In this document: positions 47,720 to 55,663 of the stretch, one piece after another | How the letters are laid out: each line of letters begins with the position of its first letter | Numbering within the stretch: the first letter of the stretch is position 1 | DNA from: Arenicellales bacterium | GTDB lineage: Bacteria; Pseudomonadota; Gammaproteobacteria; Arenicellales; JAJDZL01 | NCBI GenBank assembly: GCA_951813075.1 | Contig: OX638343.1 | Coordinates: 2,477,999 to 2,541,998 of the forward strand | Reading direction: 5' to 3' | Length of the DNA stretch: 64,000 nucleotides | Translations under genes and position numbers: made by a program | Notes under the pieces: generated by a model | The model's input: the letters and a program-made list of their open reading frames with translations, nothing else | The model's database searches: none | Told to the model about the DNA's origin: nothing

Positions 47720-48210
47720 AAACAAAGCGGCGTGTCTGGTTAACTGTATAAAACCAATTTTACAAACCAACCAGAGACGTACGCCACTACGGATAAGGAT
47801 AATATTTTGTCATTGGAAAATCCAGGTTATTTCGAAGATTCATTTACGGATTTAATGAAGACCAGTGCGCAACAGATGATGGCGGAGGCGATCGAAGCGG
47901 AACGCCGTGAGTTTGTGTTGCGTTATCGAGATCGGCTGGAGGAACATTTTCCGTCTCTGCATTTGAGAGGCATCATCAGCAGCGATATGGCCGATGTGTT
48001 GCGGGTGTTGGTGGGAGATGCCCAGGCCCGGGGCTTTTCAGCCGGCGTTGTGTCGCATCTAAAGCAAGTGTGGGACGAGGAATACTAGCAATGGATTCAA
48101 GGCGACTTGAGCCGCGAGCGATGGTTGTATCTATGGGTCGATGGCAGTTACAGTGGTTTGCTCAGCGATGATGTTAAGCTGTGTGCGCTGTCACCACCGA
48201 TTAATGTTGC
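47720..48210 (+). mobile_element. IS256-family (mutator-type) transposase remnant
   Basis: A TTG at 47807 opens a frame with the N-terminal IS256 wording (SAQQMMAEAIEAERREFVLRY). It jumps, through an internal deletion, to a mid-protein piece (LRGIISSDMADVLRVLVGDA..VSHLKQVWDEEY), meets a TAG at 48086 and continues in the same frame as LSRERWLYLWVDGSYSGLLSDD before degenerating. Upstream at 47725-47787 an imperfect inverted pair (GGCGTGTCTGGTT and AACCAGAGACGTACGCC) looks like the element's left end. It is dead and has no complete right end. Confidence 0.75.
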
Positions 48211-48355
48211 ATGCAAAATTTACGTTCGCAACTCCCCACCTGAGATGACTGAAAGGCACCGAGAGCCCGCGGCGAGCAGACCGACATAAGCGATTTTAGA
48301 TTCCTCAAAAGAAGTAGCTTCTGACAACTCCATTATTTGAATCAGCTCCCGCTAA

Positions 48356-49126
48356 TTATTGGCCAATGTCAGACATAGATTTCAAACTATAGTCACCAAC
48401 GATAAATGCAAACAATTCAAGTATTTCAATCTTTGATCTTCCGGCTGCCATTAGTTCGATGATCTCATTAAATGAAAGATCCAGAATTTGATTATTTCTT
48501 GGATTCAACAAAATTACTTTTTCCCACTCCCTAGTATTATTCTCAATAGAGTCCGCATAACTAAGTAGCCAATACATCATTACCTGTCTATAGTCCGCAG
48601 CACTAAATTTGTTATTTGTACACTTGACCTCGATGAGTTTTGTTCCAACAGATAAATCCCCTTCACTAGATGATATCCATTGATAACCTGGAATGACAGG
48701 ACTGTGTATCAGTTCAAAATCTGAATAAGTTTCTCGGATCTTTTCCACCATTTTAAAAAGGTTGTCCGCAACCCATTCAGCTACTACGAAATCTATTTCT
48801 TCCAGGTCAGCCGGACGATGTGCATCGAAGTGACGCTTTTGTCGATTTGTAGCTATCTTTATACAATCGTTCCAATCACACTTCATCCCATATTTCAGGA
48901 TTTGCTGACCCCTAGCAAACGCTACCTCAAATAACATAGCGCGACTAAGTAAAGTCTTCTTTACTATTTCTAGTGGAACTGGCTTTACACTAGGGCAAGC
49001 ACGTATATCTTTGTTCAAATACGCAACCAATCCAGAGCTGAGTTGAGGAAATAAAACATTAGATATTCCAGGAATGTCACGAGCGACTGTTCTTGGATCT
49101 TTCATTGGGAAACGCCTATATGTCAT
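48356..49126 (-). CDS. PD-(D/E)XK nuclease-like partner of the reverse transcriptase
   Basis: 256 residues from the ATG at 49126, which overlaps the end of the reverse transcriptase gene by 11 bases. Residues 145-185 form a nuclease-like core: SSSEGDLSVGTKLIEVKCT, with D157, then E166-V-K168, followed by FSAADYRQVMMYWLLS, where Q181 fits the usual motif IV helix. Flanking parts are mostly helical. No family name recognised. Strict coupling to an RT gene suggests one two-gene system in which the RT product or complex controls a nuclease; this is inference. An alternative ATG is at 49105. Confidence 0.8.
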   Translation of the reverse strand: MTYRRFPMKDPRTVARDIPGISNVLFPQLSSGLVAYLNKDIRACPSVKPVPLEIVKKTLLSRAMLFEVAFARGQQILKYGMKCDWNDCIKIATNRQKRHFDAHRPADLEEIDFVVAEWVADNLFKMVEKIRETYSDFELIHSPVIPGYQWISSSEGDLSVGTKLIEVKCTNNKFSAADYRQVMMYWLLSYADSIENNTREWEKVILLNPRNNQILDLSFNEIIELMAAGRSKIEILELFAFIVGDYSLKSMSDIGQ

Positions 49127-50747
49127 TTTCACACCACTGCATGTAGAGTTCACTGAAAGTATTCTGATTATTGCGTTCTATTCCCAATTTCCATGCTATT
49201 GATGAAGACATTCGAAGTTGTTGTCGTGCTTTCATGCCTTCATCGCCAAAGCTCCCTGCAGCCAGCCACAACATACGTTGTTCTTGAATTCCAAGATTTT
49301 GCCATTTGTTTCTTAGCCAGATGAACTTAGAACGATCCCCCCAAATTTGCCAGCATTCTATACACGCCCTTCGTACCGTCTTAGACGCTGTCATTTTATA
49401 CACCGACAAAGTGTACCTTGCCCTATCGTCTGAATGCTTAAATCGAATAGTTTTCAGATAATGCAGACAATTTGCTTCTGGAACGAGTAGATTTGCGGAA
49501 TGTTTTGGGACTTCATCCAATAACTTGTCGAGATGCTCGTATTTTTTCTCGTGGTCATCTTGCATGCGAAATGCGGCTACTCCCCGCATAATTTTTGACC
49601 ATGACGCTCTGAACAAATTCAAATTCTTTGGATGAAGTAATGTTTCGCAAAGCTGAATGGCTTCCGACGGTGGTTGGTATTTTAAAGTTCTTCCAATTTG
49701 CGCCACCAAGAACGTGTCTGGTTGCCCTTTCTTTGTTTCCAGTTCCAACAGTGCACGGACATCCAGACTTTTGACCGTATCCTTTAGCTTGTCATAATCA
49801 ATAGTAGCGGTATCTGAATATGGGTCGAAATGCAAATCAATCTCTCGTAATATATTCCTTTCTTCTTGAGAGTTCCCCAGTTGAGTATTGACGTAGTCCA
49901 AGTAATGCTTCGATCTCAAAATAGTCGTCTTTGTTCTATTCAAAGATAACCCGTAATCTGCAAGAGCATGGGACAATACAGCTAAAGATCGATATGCTTC
50001 TTCCTGCGACTTAGCCATTATTGTGAAATCATCTACATAACGGTGCCATCGGATATCCTCAGCGCTAAGCATCTTGTCGATAGGAGACATCATTACTTCT
50101 GCAAGAATTCTCGAGCATTGCCCACCTACTGGCAAACCGAAAGAACGACCTGAAGAAAATTTACTTAAGAAACGATCGATTTGAACTGCCACGGTTGAAT
50201 CCTCTCCGAAGAGATCCTTGACACAATTTTCCAACCGGTGGTGGTATATATGTTCATAGAAATTGGAAATGTCTGTTTGGATTACTACTCCATTTTCATT
50301 CTTCAACCACTCATCGGCTAATGTAGATTCACGATATGCTCGCCATGTTCTGTTACGGTCGAACAACCTGTCTCCTGTAGGATCATATCTATACGAATGT
50401 GCATTCAGGTAGCGCTTAGGCTCATGACGTTCCGCTATAGCCACACCTAGCCCATTAATATACAGATTCCAAAATGGATGTATTTTTGTGGCAATTCTAA
50501 ATCCAGCTGTTCCAACTGGAACCAACAGACGCTCAGAGAATACTTGCAGACTATTGATGGCATTTGCGGCATGATTTGGAGAACCTTTTTCTAATTCGGA
50601 AAAATATTCGTACGCTATGGTTGCCAATTTTGCTTGATTTTCTTTAATAAAATTGTTATCAACATCAAAAGGAAGTGTATCGTTGTCGCCGTGCAAACCA
50701 ATGTCTACCGCAGCACGTTTAAAATGTTGAAGCGTGACAGTACTCAT
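49116..50747 (-). CDS. UG/Abi-type reverse transcriptase (probable antiphage RT)
   Basis: 543 residues. Palm motifs: VVIQTDISNFYEHIYHH (154-170, motif A aspartate D159), FGLPVGGQCSRILAEVM (203-219, motif B) and RYVDDF (236-241, catalytic DD). GLPVGxxxSRILAE and RYVDDF are the forms I associate with UG/Abi defence RTs, rather than the QGxxxSP of group II introns or the GLPLGNxTSQ of DGR enzymes. Residues 330-543 are a helical extension without a recognised domain; no maturase X/HNH domain is present. AGGGA lies 7 bases before the ATG at 50747. No retron-like ncRNA is obvious upstream. The 11-base overlap with the nuclease-like gene implies coupled translation. I cannot assign a DRT class by eye. 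Confidence 0.88.
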   Translation of the reverse strand: MSTVTLQHFKRAAVDIGLHGDNDTLPFDVDNNFIKENQAKLATIAYEYFSELEKGSPNHAANAINSLQVFSERLLVPVGTAGFRIATKIHPFWNLYINGLGVAIAERHEPKRYLNAHSYRYDPTGDRLFDRNRTWRAYRESTLADEWLKNENGVVIQTDISNFYEHIYHHRLENCVKDLFGEDSTVAVQIDRFLSKFSSGRSFGLPVGGQCSRILAEVMMSPIDKMLSAEDIRWHRYVDDFTIMAKSQEEAYRSLAVLSHALADYGLSLNRTKTTILRSKHYLDYVNTQLGNSQEERNILREIDLHFDPYSDTATIDYDKLKDTVKSLDVRALLELETKKGQPDTFLVAQIGRTLKYQPPSEAIQLCETLLHPKNLNLFRASWSKIMRGVAAFRMQDDHEKKYEHLDKLLDEVPKHSANLLVPEANCLHYLKTIRFKHSDDRARYTLSVYKMTASKTVRRACIECWQIWGDRSKFIWLRNKWQNLGIQEQRMLWLAAGSFGDEGMKARQQLRMSSSIAWKLGIERNNQNTFSELYMQWCENDI

Positions 50748-51478
50748 AAATTTATCCCTACAATGCACAAAATTAATTACAGCTTGCTATAGGTCAAAAA
50801 TTTCCTGAATAGAATGTTTAGTCATCCTCTCCAATATTCTCTTGCTCAAATTGCAAGCTTAGTAAACAATGAGCTAGTTTTTTCGATCAGTTTAATATTC
50901 GATGCTGACACAAGAATAATAACTGCAATAAGGTGATTAATTCTATACTCGAGAAATACACGGAGCTATCATTGTTGTTCCTAACTTCTGGCAGTTGGGC
51001 TCGTTATATAGAGCCATGTCATTTGTCTCGTTGCTGCCGTTGCCCGTGTAGTTCATTTCTTCGACTCGTACCGCGATACTTCGAATTTAGAATTCAATTC
51101 CGCCGATCTCCGTCTGATTCTCGGCATTCCTTATCCTCCGCCATCTCGGACTGATCATACCCAAGCCGGAACCGAATAACCACGGAGAAGGCACCCAGCT
51201 CGGTCCCTTATCCCGATTATTCAGTTTCCGGGCGGCATCGACGCGGGAAAAATCTATCTCCGGTTTCAAATTCGCTCGTCATGCGTTGGAACTTGCCCGA
51301 ATTATGCCTGAATCGCTCCAGTCAGGTTCAGTTTCCCGCGACAATCCATCGTTCGCTGACATGTCTTGCGCCTTGAAGGCTGGAAGATTATCTCCAACGC
51401 AAATGCCCGGGATAGCAAGACAATTGAAATTCCGACGGAATAATGGTAAATGTACACGACAATTCGGGGGATGGATTG
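50748..51478. other. Intergenic stretch between the RT system and the first FGE-fold gene
   Basis: About 730 bases. The first 250 are AT-rich and should hold the promoter of the minus-strand RT pair; the rest is of higher GC. Short open frames on both strands have unnatural composition. On the minus strand 51066-51269 reads for about 60 residues (WVPSPWLFGSGLGMISP..), which might be an old gene fragment. I see no template repeat or tRNA here. Confidence 0.35.
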
Positions 51479-52743
51479 ATGATTTCAGTCAGAAAAATAA
51501 TCATGGGCGGAATTTGGATAATTTTTGCCTGGGTGTTCATACTGCCTGCGGGCATCGCTGCAGCACAGGACAGCGAGGAAACCTTCTACCCTGACGTATC
51601 GATTGCCAGTTGTGAGCTTTCTGCTGATTTTACAAAAGTAATGGATCGTCTGAGCGACGGACGTCTGAACCCGAATCTAGTCGTTGACTGGTATGGGCGT
51701 ACTGTGATGCATTTGGTGGCACCGGCTTCACTGGACCTTTTGCGCATGGCGGTAGCGAAAGGGGGAGATTGCGGGGTTGTAATCAATATCGGTTTGACAC
51801 CGCTACATCACGCCGCCATGTCGTGGGAGTTCGATCCCGGACCGGAGTCGATGCGCATTCTGGTTGATGGTGGTGAGAGTGTCACGACGACGGTCCGGGT
51901 TGGCGACCGCGTATGGATCGAGATGTCGGATGGAAAAGCGGAATTTGTGCATGCGTCGAAGCTTGCGAAATCCGTGGGTCCGGCGGTTGGTGAGAGATTC
52001 AGTGACTGCAGTGTCTGTCCGGAGATGGTGGTAGTCCCGGCGGGATCATTTTTGATGGGCTCGCCCAGTTCGGAGGAAGAACGCCTCGATAATGAAGGTC
52101 CGGTACACCGGGTGACGATTCCGCAACCCTTTGCGGTGGGAAGGTACGAGGTGACGTTTGACCAATGGGATGCGTGTGTATCGGAGGGCGGATGCTCCCA
52201 TGTCCCGCACGATGCGGGCTGGGGTCGAGGAAACCGTCCGGTGGTCAATGTCAATTGGCATGACGCTGGCGAGTATGTGGATTGGCTGAGTCACAAGACC
52301 GGAAAGCGGTATCGGTTGCTTTCTGAGGCGGAATGGGAATATGCAGCAAGGGCGGGTACGAGAGGGCCGTTTCATTTCGGAAGAACAATTTCGACGGATC
52401 AGGCAAACTACATGGGTTTTTACACCTACGGCGGGGCAGCCCGGGAGTATATCGTGGAAGAACCGAATCTGTCGGCAGAATCCCCGGCAATGCATTCGGA
52501 CTGCATGATGTCCATGGAAACGTATGGGAATGGGTGGAGGATTGCTGGCATGGCAATTACCAGGGTGCACCGTCGGATGGTAGTGCCTGGACTTCGGGCG
52601 TTGACTGTGATTTACGCGTGCTGCGTGGCGGTTCCTGGGGCGAGGAACCGAGAAACCTGCGTTCGGCGCATCGCGGCTGGTTCGGAACCGGGAGCCGGTA
52701 CAGCTTCATCGGGTTCCGTGTTGCCCGGACGCTTGCACCTTGA
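51479..52743 (+). pseudogene. Exported ankyrin-like/FGE-fold (SUMF1) protein, frameshifted in a G run
   Basis: From the ATG at 51479: signal peptide ([23 protein letters not shown]), ankyrin-like segments ([20 protein letters not shown] and [14 protein letters not shown]), then a formylglycine-generating-enzyme fold ([49 protein letters not shown]). At 52433-52436 four Gs replace the five in the paralogue at 54146-54150, and the frame is lost. Adding one base restores [20 protein letters not shown] and the whole C-terminus to the TGA at 52741. Unshifted, the frame runs on as nonsense to 52810. This is a true mutation, phase variation or a sequencing error. FGE folds in such exported proteins are usually binding folds (C-type lectin-like), not sulfatase activators. 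Confidence 0.85.
52616..52740 (+). other. Candidate DGR variable region at the C-terminus of the FGE-fold protein
   Basis: In the corrected frame this reads RVLRGGSW then [32 protein letters not shown]. It is the scaffold I know from FGE-type diversity-generating-retroelement targets, where the separating positions are AAC/AAT/AAA-type codons in the template. Observed codons there (GGC, GAG, GAA, CAT, GGC, TGG, TTC, GGA, AGC, TAC, AGC, TTC) each differ from an A-rich codon only at places that could be A. The invariant ending GGGTTCCGTGTTGCC is typical of the initiation-of-homing side. No template repeat is seen in the window. Confidence 0.5.
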
Positions 52744-52768
52744 GTCCTTACATCTTTACTTCGGGGTT

Positions 52769-52789
52769 CCAAGGGGCGGGGGCCCTTGG
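52769..52789 (+). other. GC-rich hairpin after the candidate variable region
   Basis: Perfect 7-base arms CCAAGGG (52769-52775) and CCCTTGG (52783-52789) around a G-rich loop, 26 bases after the corrected stop codon. DGR variable regions are often followed by such an inverted repeat, which aids retrohoming. A simple terminator is less likely, because no T-run follows. Confidence 0.55.
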
Positions 52790-52828
52790 TCGAATATTTC
52801 ACAGGTTTAATCTCGCGGGAGCGGAGGT

Positions 52829-53068
52829 ATGAGCGAATCCACCCTGGATAGAGCGCGAACGACCGGACCGGCCATTGACGCGCATTACCGGTTCATTCTG
52901 CAGCTGACCCGCACGCCTCGAAGCCGGAGCCGGTTGTCTCAAGGGGCATCCGGGTGTACCTGCAGGCTTCTAGGGACGGTCATGGTGAAACGGGTTCTGC
53001 GCCTGTCTCACCTGCAGATTCAGGGACAGGTGCAGGACATGGACGGGCAAAGTGCTATCATTCCATGA
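52829..53068 (+). CDS. Short reading frame resembling the start of an avd-type DGR accessory gene (probably broken)
   Basis: 79 residues with a good ribosome-binding site (GGAG and GGAGG before the ATG). Only the first 30 residues look natural: GPAIDAHYRFILQLTRT resembles the opening helix of Avd/S23-type four-helix proteins (hYxFilwl). After that the translation (SRSRLSQGASGCTCRLLG) is unlike Avd, which is about 120 residues. I read it as a truncated or rearranged avd. The link is weak and depends on the variable-region and hairpin call just upstream. Confidence 0.3.
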   Translation: MSESTLDRARTTGPAIDAHYRFILQLTRTPRSRSRLSQGASGCTCRLLGTVMVKRVLRLSHLQIQGQVQDMDGQSAIIP

Positions 53069-53149
53069 TGGTCTTTCGAGTAGATTTCAGGTCATGTTGA
53101 CTGTTCATATTTTGGAAAACGAAACATACAAATTAATGGAAAGAAGAAA

Positions 53150-54457
53150 ATGACCCGGTTGGTTCCGAGCATTGTAGACACGATTTCGAATTTACCAGGG
53201 GTCAGCTTCCGTCGCGTTCGGGACTCATCCCGAATCGGGAGTACCGTAAGCCTGTTGTCGGTGACTTTGATGGCTGTGGTCATGCTGTCGTTCATTCCGA
53301 TGCAGGCTGGTTCGGACTACGAACAGGACAAGCGAGACTGGGATGCAGCGCGTCCGGCAGAGGCGCTGGCCCTGTTGCAGGCGGCGTTGCGGCAGTTGCA
53401 GGCGGAACAGGAAAAGTTGAGGAACGAGCAAGAGAAACTACAGGCCGAACGGGAAAAACTGAGGTTGGAACAGGAGCGATCGGCGGAAGAGGAGAATTTG
53501 AGGAACGAGCAAGAGAAACTGCAGGCCGAACGGGAAAGACTGAGGTTGGAACAGGAGAGGCTGGCCGAGCAGAAGGCTGAGCAGGAGAGGCTGGCCGAGC
53601 AGAGAGCAGAACAGGAGCGGGTGCGGTTGTTGCTGGCGGAGCAGGAGAGACTGCGGGCACAGAAAGCCGAGCAGGAGCGGTTGCGGCAGTTGTACTCGGA
53701 TGGAAAGGAATTCCGGGACTGTGACGGCTGTCCTGTGATGGTGGTCGTACCGGCGGGGAAATTCAGGATGGGTTCACCCGCATCTGAGAGGAGTAGAAAC
53801 CCCAGTGAGGGACCATTGCATGAGGTCACGATTGCGCAGCCTTTTGCGGCAGGCAAATACGAGGTGACGTTTGACCAATGGGATGCGTGTGTATCGGAGG
53901 GCGGATGCTCCCATGTCCCGCACGATGCGGGCTGGGGTCGAGGAAACCGACCGGTGATCAATGTCAGTTGGCATGACGCTGGCGAGTATGTGGATTGGCT
54001 GAGTGACAAGACCGGAAAGCGGTATCGGTTGCTTTCTGAGGCGGAATGGGAGTATGCGGCAAGGGCGGGTACGAGAGGGCCGTTTCATTTCGGGAGAACA
54101 ATTTCAACGGATCAGGCAAACTACAGGGGTTTTTACACCTACGGCGGGGGCAGCCCGGGAGTATATCGTGCCAGAACGGTATCTGTTGGCAGATTCCTCG
54201 GCAATGCATTCGGACTGCATGATGTCCATGGCAACGTATGGGAATGGGTGGAGGATTGCTGGCATGGCAATTACCAGGGTGCACCGTCGGATGGCAGTGC
54301 CTGGACTTCGGGCGGTGACTGTGAAGTTCGCGTGATACGCGGTGGTTCTCAAGGCAGCAGGCCGAAAGACATCCGGTCTGCGATTCGCAGCGGAAACGTT
54401 GCGGAAAACCGAAATAAAAGTAACGGATTCCGCGTTGGTTGGTCCATTGCACCGTGA
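53150..54457 (+). CDS. Membrane-anchored coiled-coil/FGE-fold (SUMF1) protein, intact paralogue
   Basis: 435 residues. Residues 1-50 end in one membrane helix (VSLLSVTLMAVVMLSFIP). Residues 75-190 form a long coiled coil of EQEKL/AERERLRLEQ-type heptads, encoded by repetitive DNA. Residues 195-435 form an FGE-fold domain ([47 protein letters not shown]). The stretch 53864-54322 is nearly identical at DNA level to 52147-52605 in the frameshifted paralogue, then the two diverge abruptly where the candidate variable region begins. Here the C-terminal part (RVIRGGSQGSRPKDIRSAIRS) has Q for the usual W and is not clearly DGR-like. The role is unknown; a surface or periplasmic binding protein is likely. 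Confidence 0.88.
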   Translation: MTRLVPSIVDTISNLPGVSFRRVRDSSRIGSTVSLLSVTLMAVVMLSFIPMQAGSDYEQDKRDWDAARPAEALALLQAALRQLQAEQEKLRNEQEKLQAEREKLRLEQERSAEEENLRNEQEKLQAERERLRLEQERLAEQKAEQERLAEQRAEQERVRLLLAEQERLRAQKAEQERLRQLYSDGKEFRDCDGCPVMVVVPAGKFRMGSPASERSRNPSEGPLHEVTIAQPFAAGKYEVTFDQWDACVSEGGCSHVPHDAGWGRGNRPVINVSWHDAGEYVDWLSDKTGKRYRLLSEAEWEYAARAGTRGPFHFGRTISTDQANYRGFYTYGGGSPGVYRARTVSVGRFLGNAFGLHDVHGNVWEWVEDCWHGNYQGAPSDGSAWTSGGDCEVRVIRGGSQGSRPKDIRSAIRSGNVAENRNKSNGFRVGWSIAP

Positions 54458-54684
54458 TAGCAAGTTTTCTCCGTTCATTTTGTCTGGAAGCCGAACGTTG
54501 ATATATTCGATCACTCCAAACATTTCATTCTCAATTAATATCCACAAGAGCTCGAGAGCCCATTCAGGGTGCGCAAGTAGTTACGTTTCTGGAGAAAGTG
54601 TAGGTTCGTGCACCATGAGATGAAACGGGCTCTGGGGTGGACCGTCAAGACCATGAATGACGAATCCCGCCCTGGGTTGATGCA

Positions 54685-54894
54685 ATGTCGATGAGCTTCA
54701 AAACTGCGATCGAATCAGTATGCATGAGGGACCGGGACCAACAGCTTTCCGCATCAGCACAGCGTGTTGAGCGCTAGGCCAACTACCGGGAATTTTACAA
54801 TACTGAGCGTCAGGGGTTGATTGGTGACGGCGTAAGTTGGATCTGGCGCTTGGTCGATGTAATCTTTGCCAAGGCGTTTATAGATGAATCTTAA
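54685..54894 (+). mobile_element. ISKra4-type transposase remnant
   Basis: An ATG at 54685 gives FKTAIESVCMRDRDQQLSASAQRVER, a TAG, then in the same frame ANYREFYNTERQGLIGDG and WIWRLVDVIFAKAF, ending at a TAA (54892-54894). The AIES..RD.D..LS.FAQRV..GDG..WIWN series is the pattern of ISKra4-family transposases. Only about 70 codons remain, with a stop inside, so it is dead. The 54458-54684 stretch before it shows no gene. Confidence 0.6.
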
Positions 54895-55096
54895 AGTCAG
54901 GGGTCTCTATACACATAAGTTGAATTTTCCGAATACGGTAACTGTGTGTTGAGCGTTGTGTAGATCACCAAGGCCAATCTGGATACCACGGTGTCAATCC
55001 AACCCGGTTGCGGCATTCGATCTCCATTCAACGGTCAACCAAAGGATTTGTATGTCCCCATCCGTCGCACAGTCGTGCAACATTGTTGCCAAATGA

Positions 55097-55663
55097 ATGA
55101 CCGCGCGTATACGCATGGATGATAAATCTGACAATTCACTGGCTTTTCGAGCGGCTGCAGGCGATTCGGAAGCCTTCGCTGAATTGCTTGAACGCCACTA
55201 TGATCGCATTTACAGAGTCAGCGCGCGCGTGCTGTTTGGCGAAGGCGAGTTGGCGGCGGACGTTACACAAGAAGTGTGTTTGAAACTGCGAGACAAACTT
55301 TGTAGTTTTCGAGGTGACAGCCAATTCACAACCTGGCTTTATCGAATCGTCGCAAATGCTGCCTATGACGCATTGCGCGACAATTCTGTTCGCCAACGCA
55401 TTGAACAGAACTATGCTGAAACCATCTCGCTTCTTGGCGCCGGACACAGTTCCGAAGCAGAAGATTCGGACTGGCTTTATAGGGCTCTGAGTCAGTTGTC
55501 AGATAAGTTGCGCATTACCGTGTTTCTTGTGATAGAGGAGGAGTTGACGCACGCAGAAGCCGGTAAGGTGCTGCAAATTCCAGAAAAGACGGTGTCCTGG
55601 CGAATGCATGAGGTACGGAAACAGTTGCGTGTGATGGCCGCCAACAGGGAGACAGAGCGGTGA
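55097..55663 (+). CDS. ECF-type RNA polymerase sigma factor
   Basis: 188 residues. Region 2: AFAELLERHYDRIYRVSARVL..AADVTQEVCLKLRDKLCSFRG..FTTWLYRIVANAAYDALR (residues 20-100). Region 4: LRITVFLVIEEELTHAEAGKVLQIPEKTVSWRMHEVRKQLR (135-178). The stop overlaps the GTG start of the next gene, so the pair is translationally coupled. The partner is probably its regulator, which has a membrane helix. The preceding 200 bases contain AT-rich spacing where its promoter should lie. An ATG at 55115 is a possible alternative start. Confidence 0.92.
   Translation: MTARIRMDDKSDNSLAFRAAAGDSEAFAELLERHYDRIYRVSARVLFGEGELAADVTQEVCLKLRDKLCSFRGDSQFTTWLYRIVANAAYDALRDNSVRQRIEQNYAETISLLGAGHSSEAEDSDWLYRALSQLSDKLRITVFLVIEEELTHAEAGKVLQIPEKTVSWRMHEVRKQLRVMAANRETER

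Noticed and set aside
49116..50747. Reverse transcriptase as the RT of a diversity-generating retroelement serving the nearby FGE-fold gene
   Set aside because: Its motif B reads GLPVGGQCSRILAE, not the DGR-type GLPLGNxTSQ. It is 543 residues with a long helical extension, is on the opposite strand with its own nuclease-like partner, and no template repeat lies beside it.
51066..51269. Plausible-looking 60-residue minus-strand protein before the first FGE gene
   Set aside because: The frame is short, lacks a ribosome-binding site and matches no family I know; at most an old fragment.
53390..53700. Tandem DNA repeats as a CRISPR or satellite array
   Set aside because: The repeats are in frame and encode coiled-coil heptads (EQEKL, AERERLRLEQ). 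Unit length varies and there are no spacers.
53317..54009. 230-residue serine/cysteine-rich open frame on the minus strand
   Set aside because: It is the antisense of the coiled-coil repeats (SCSxxSxxRSxC pattern), a well-known artefact.
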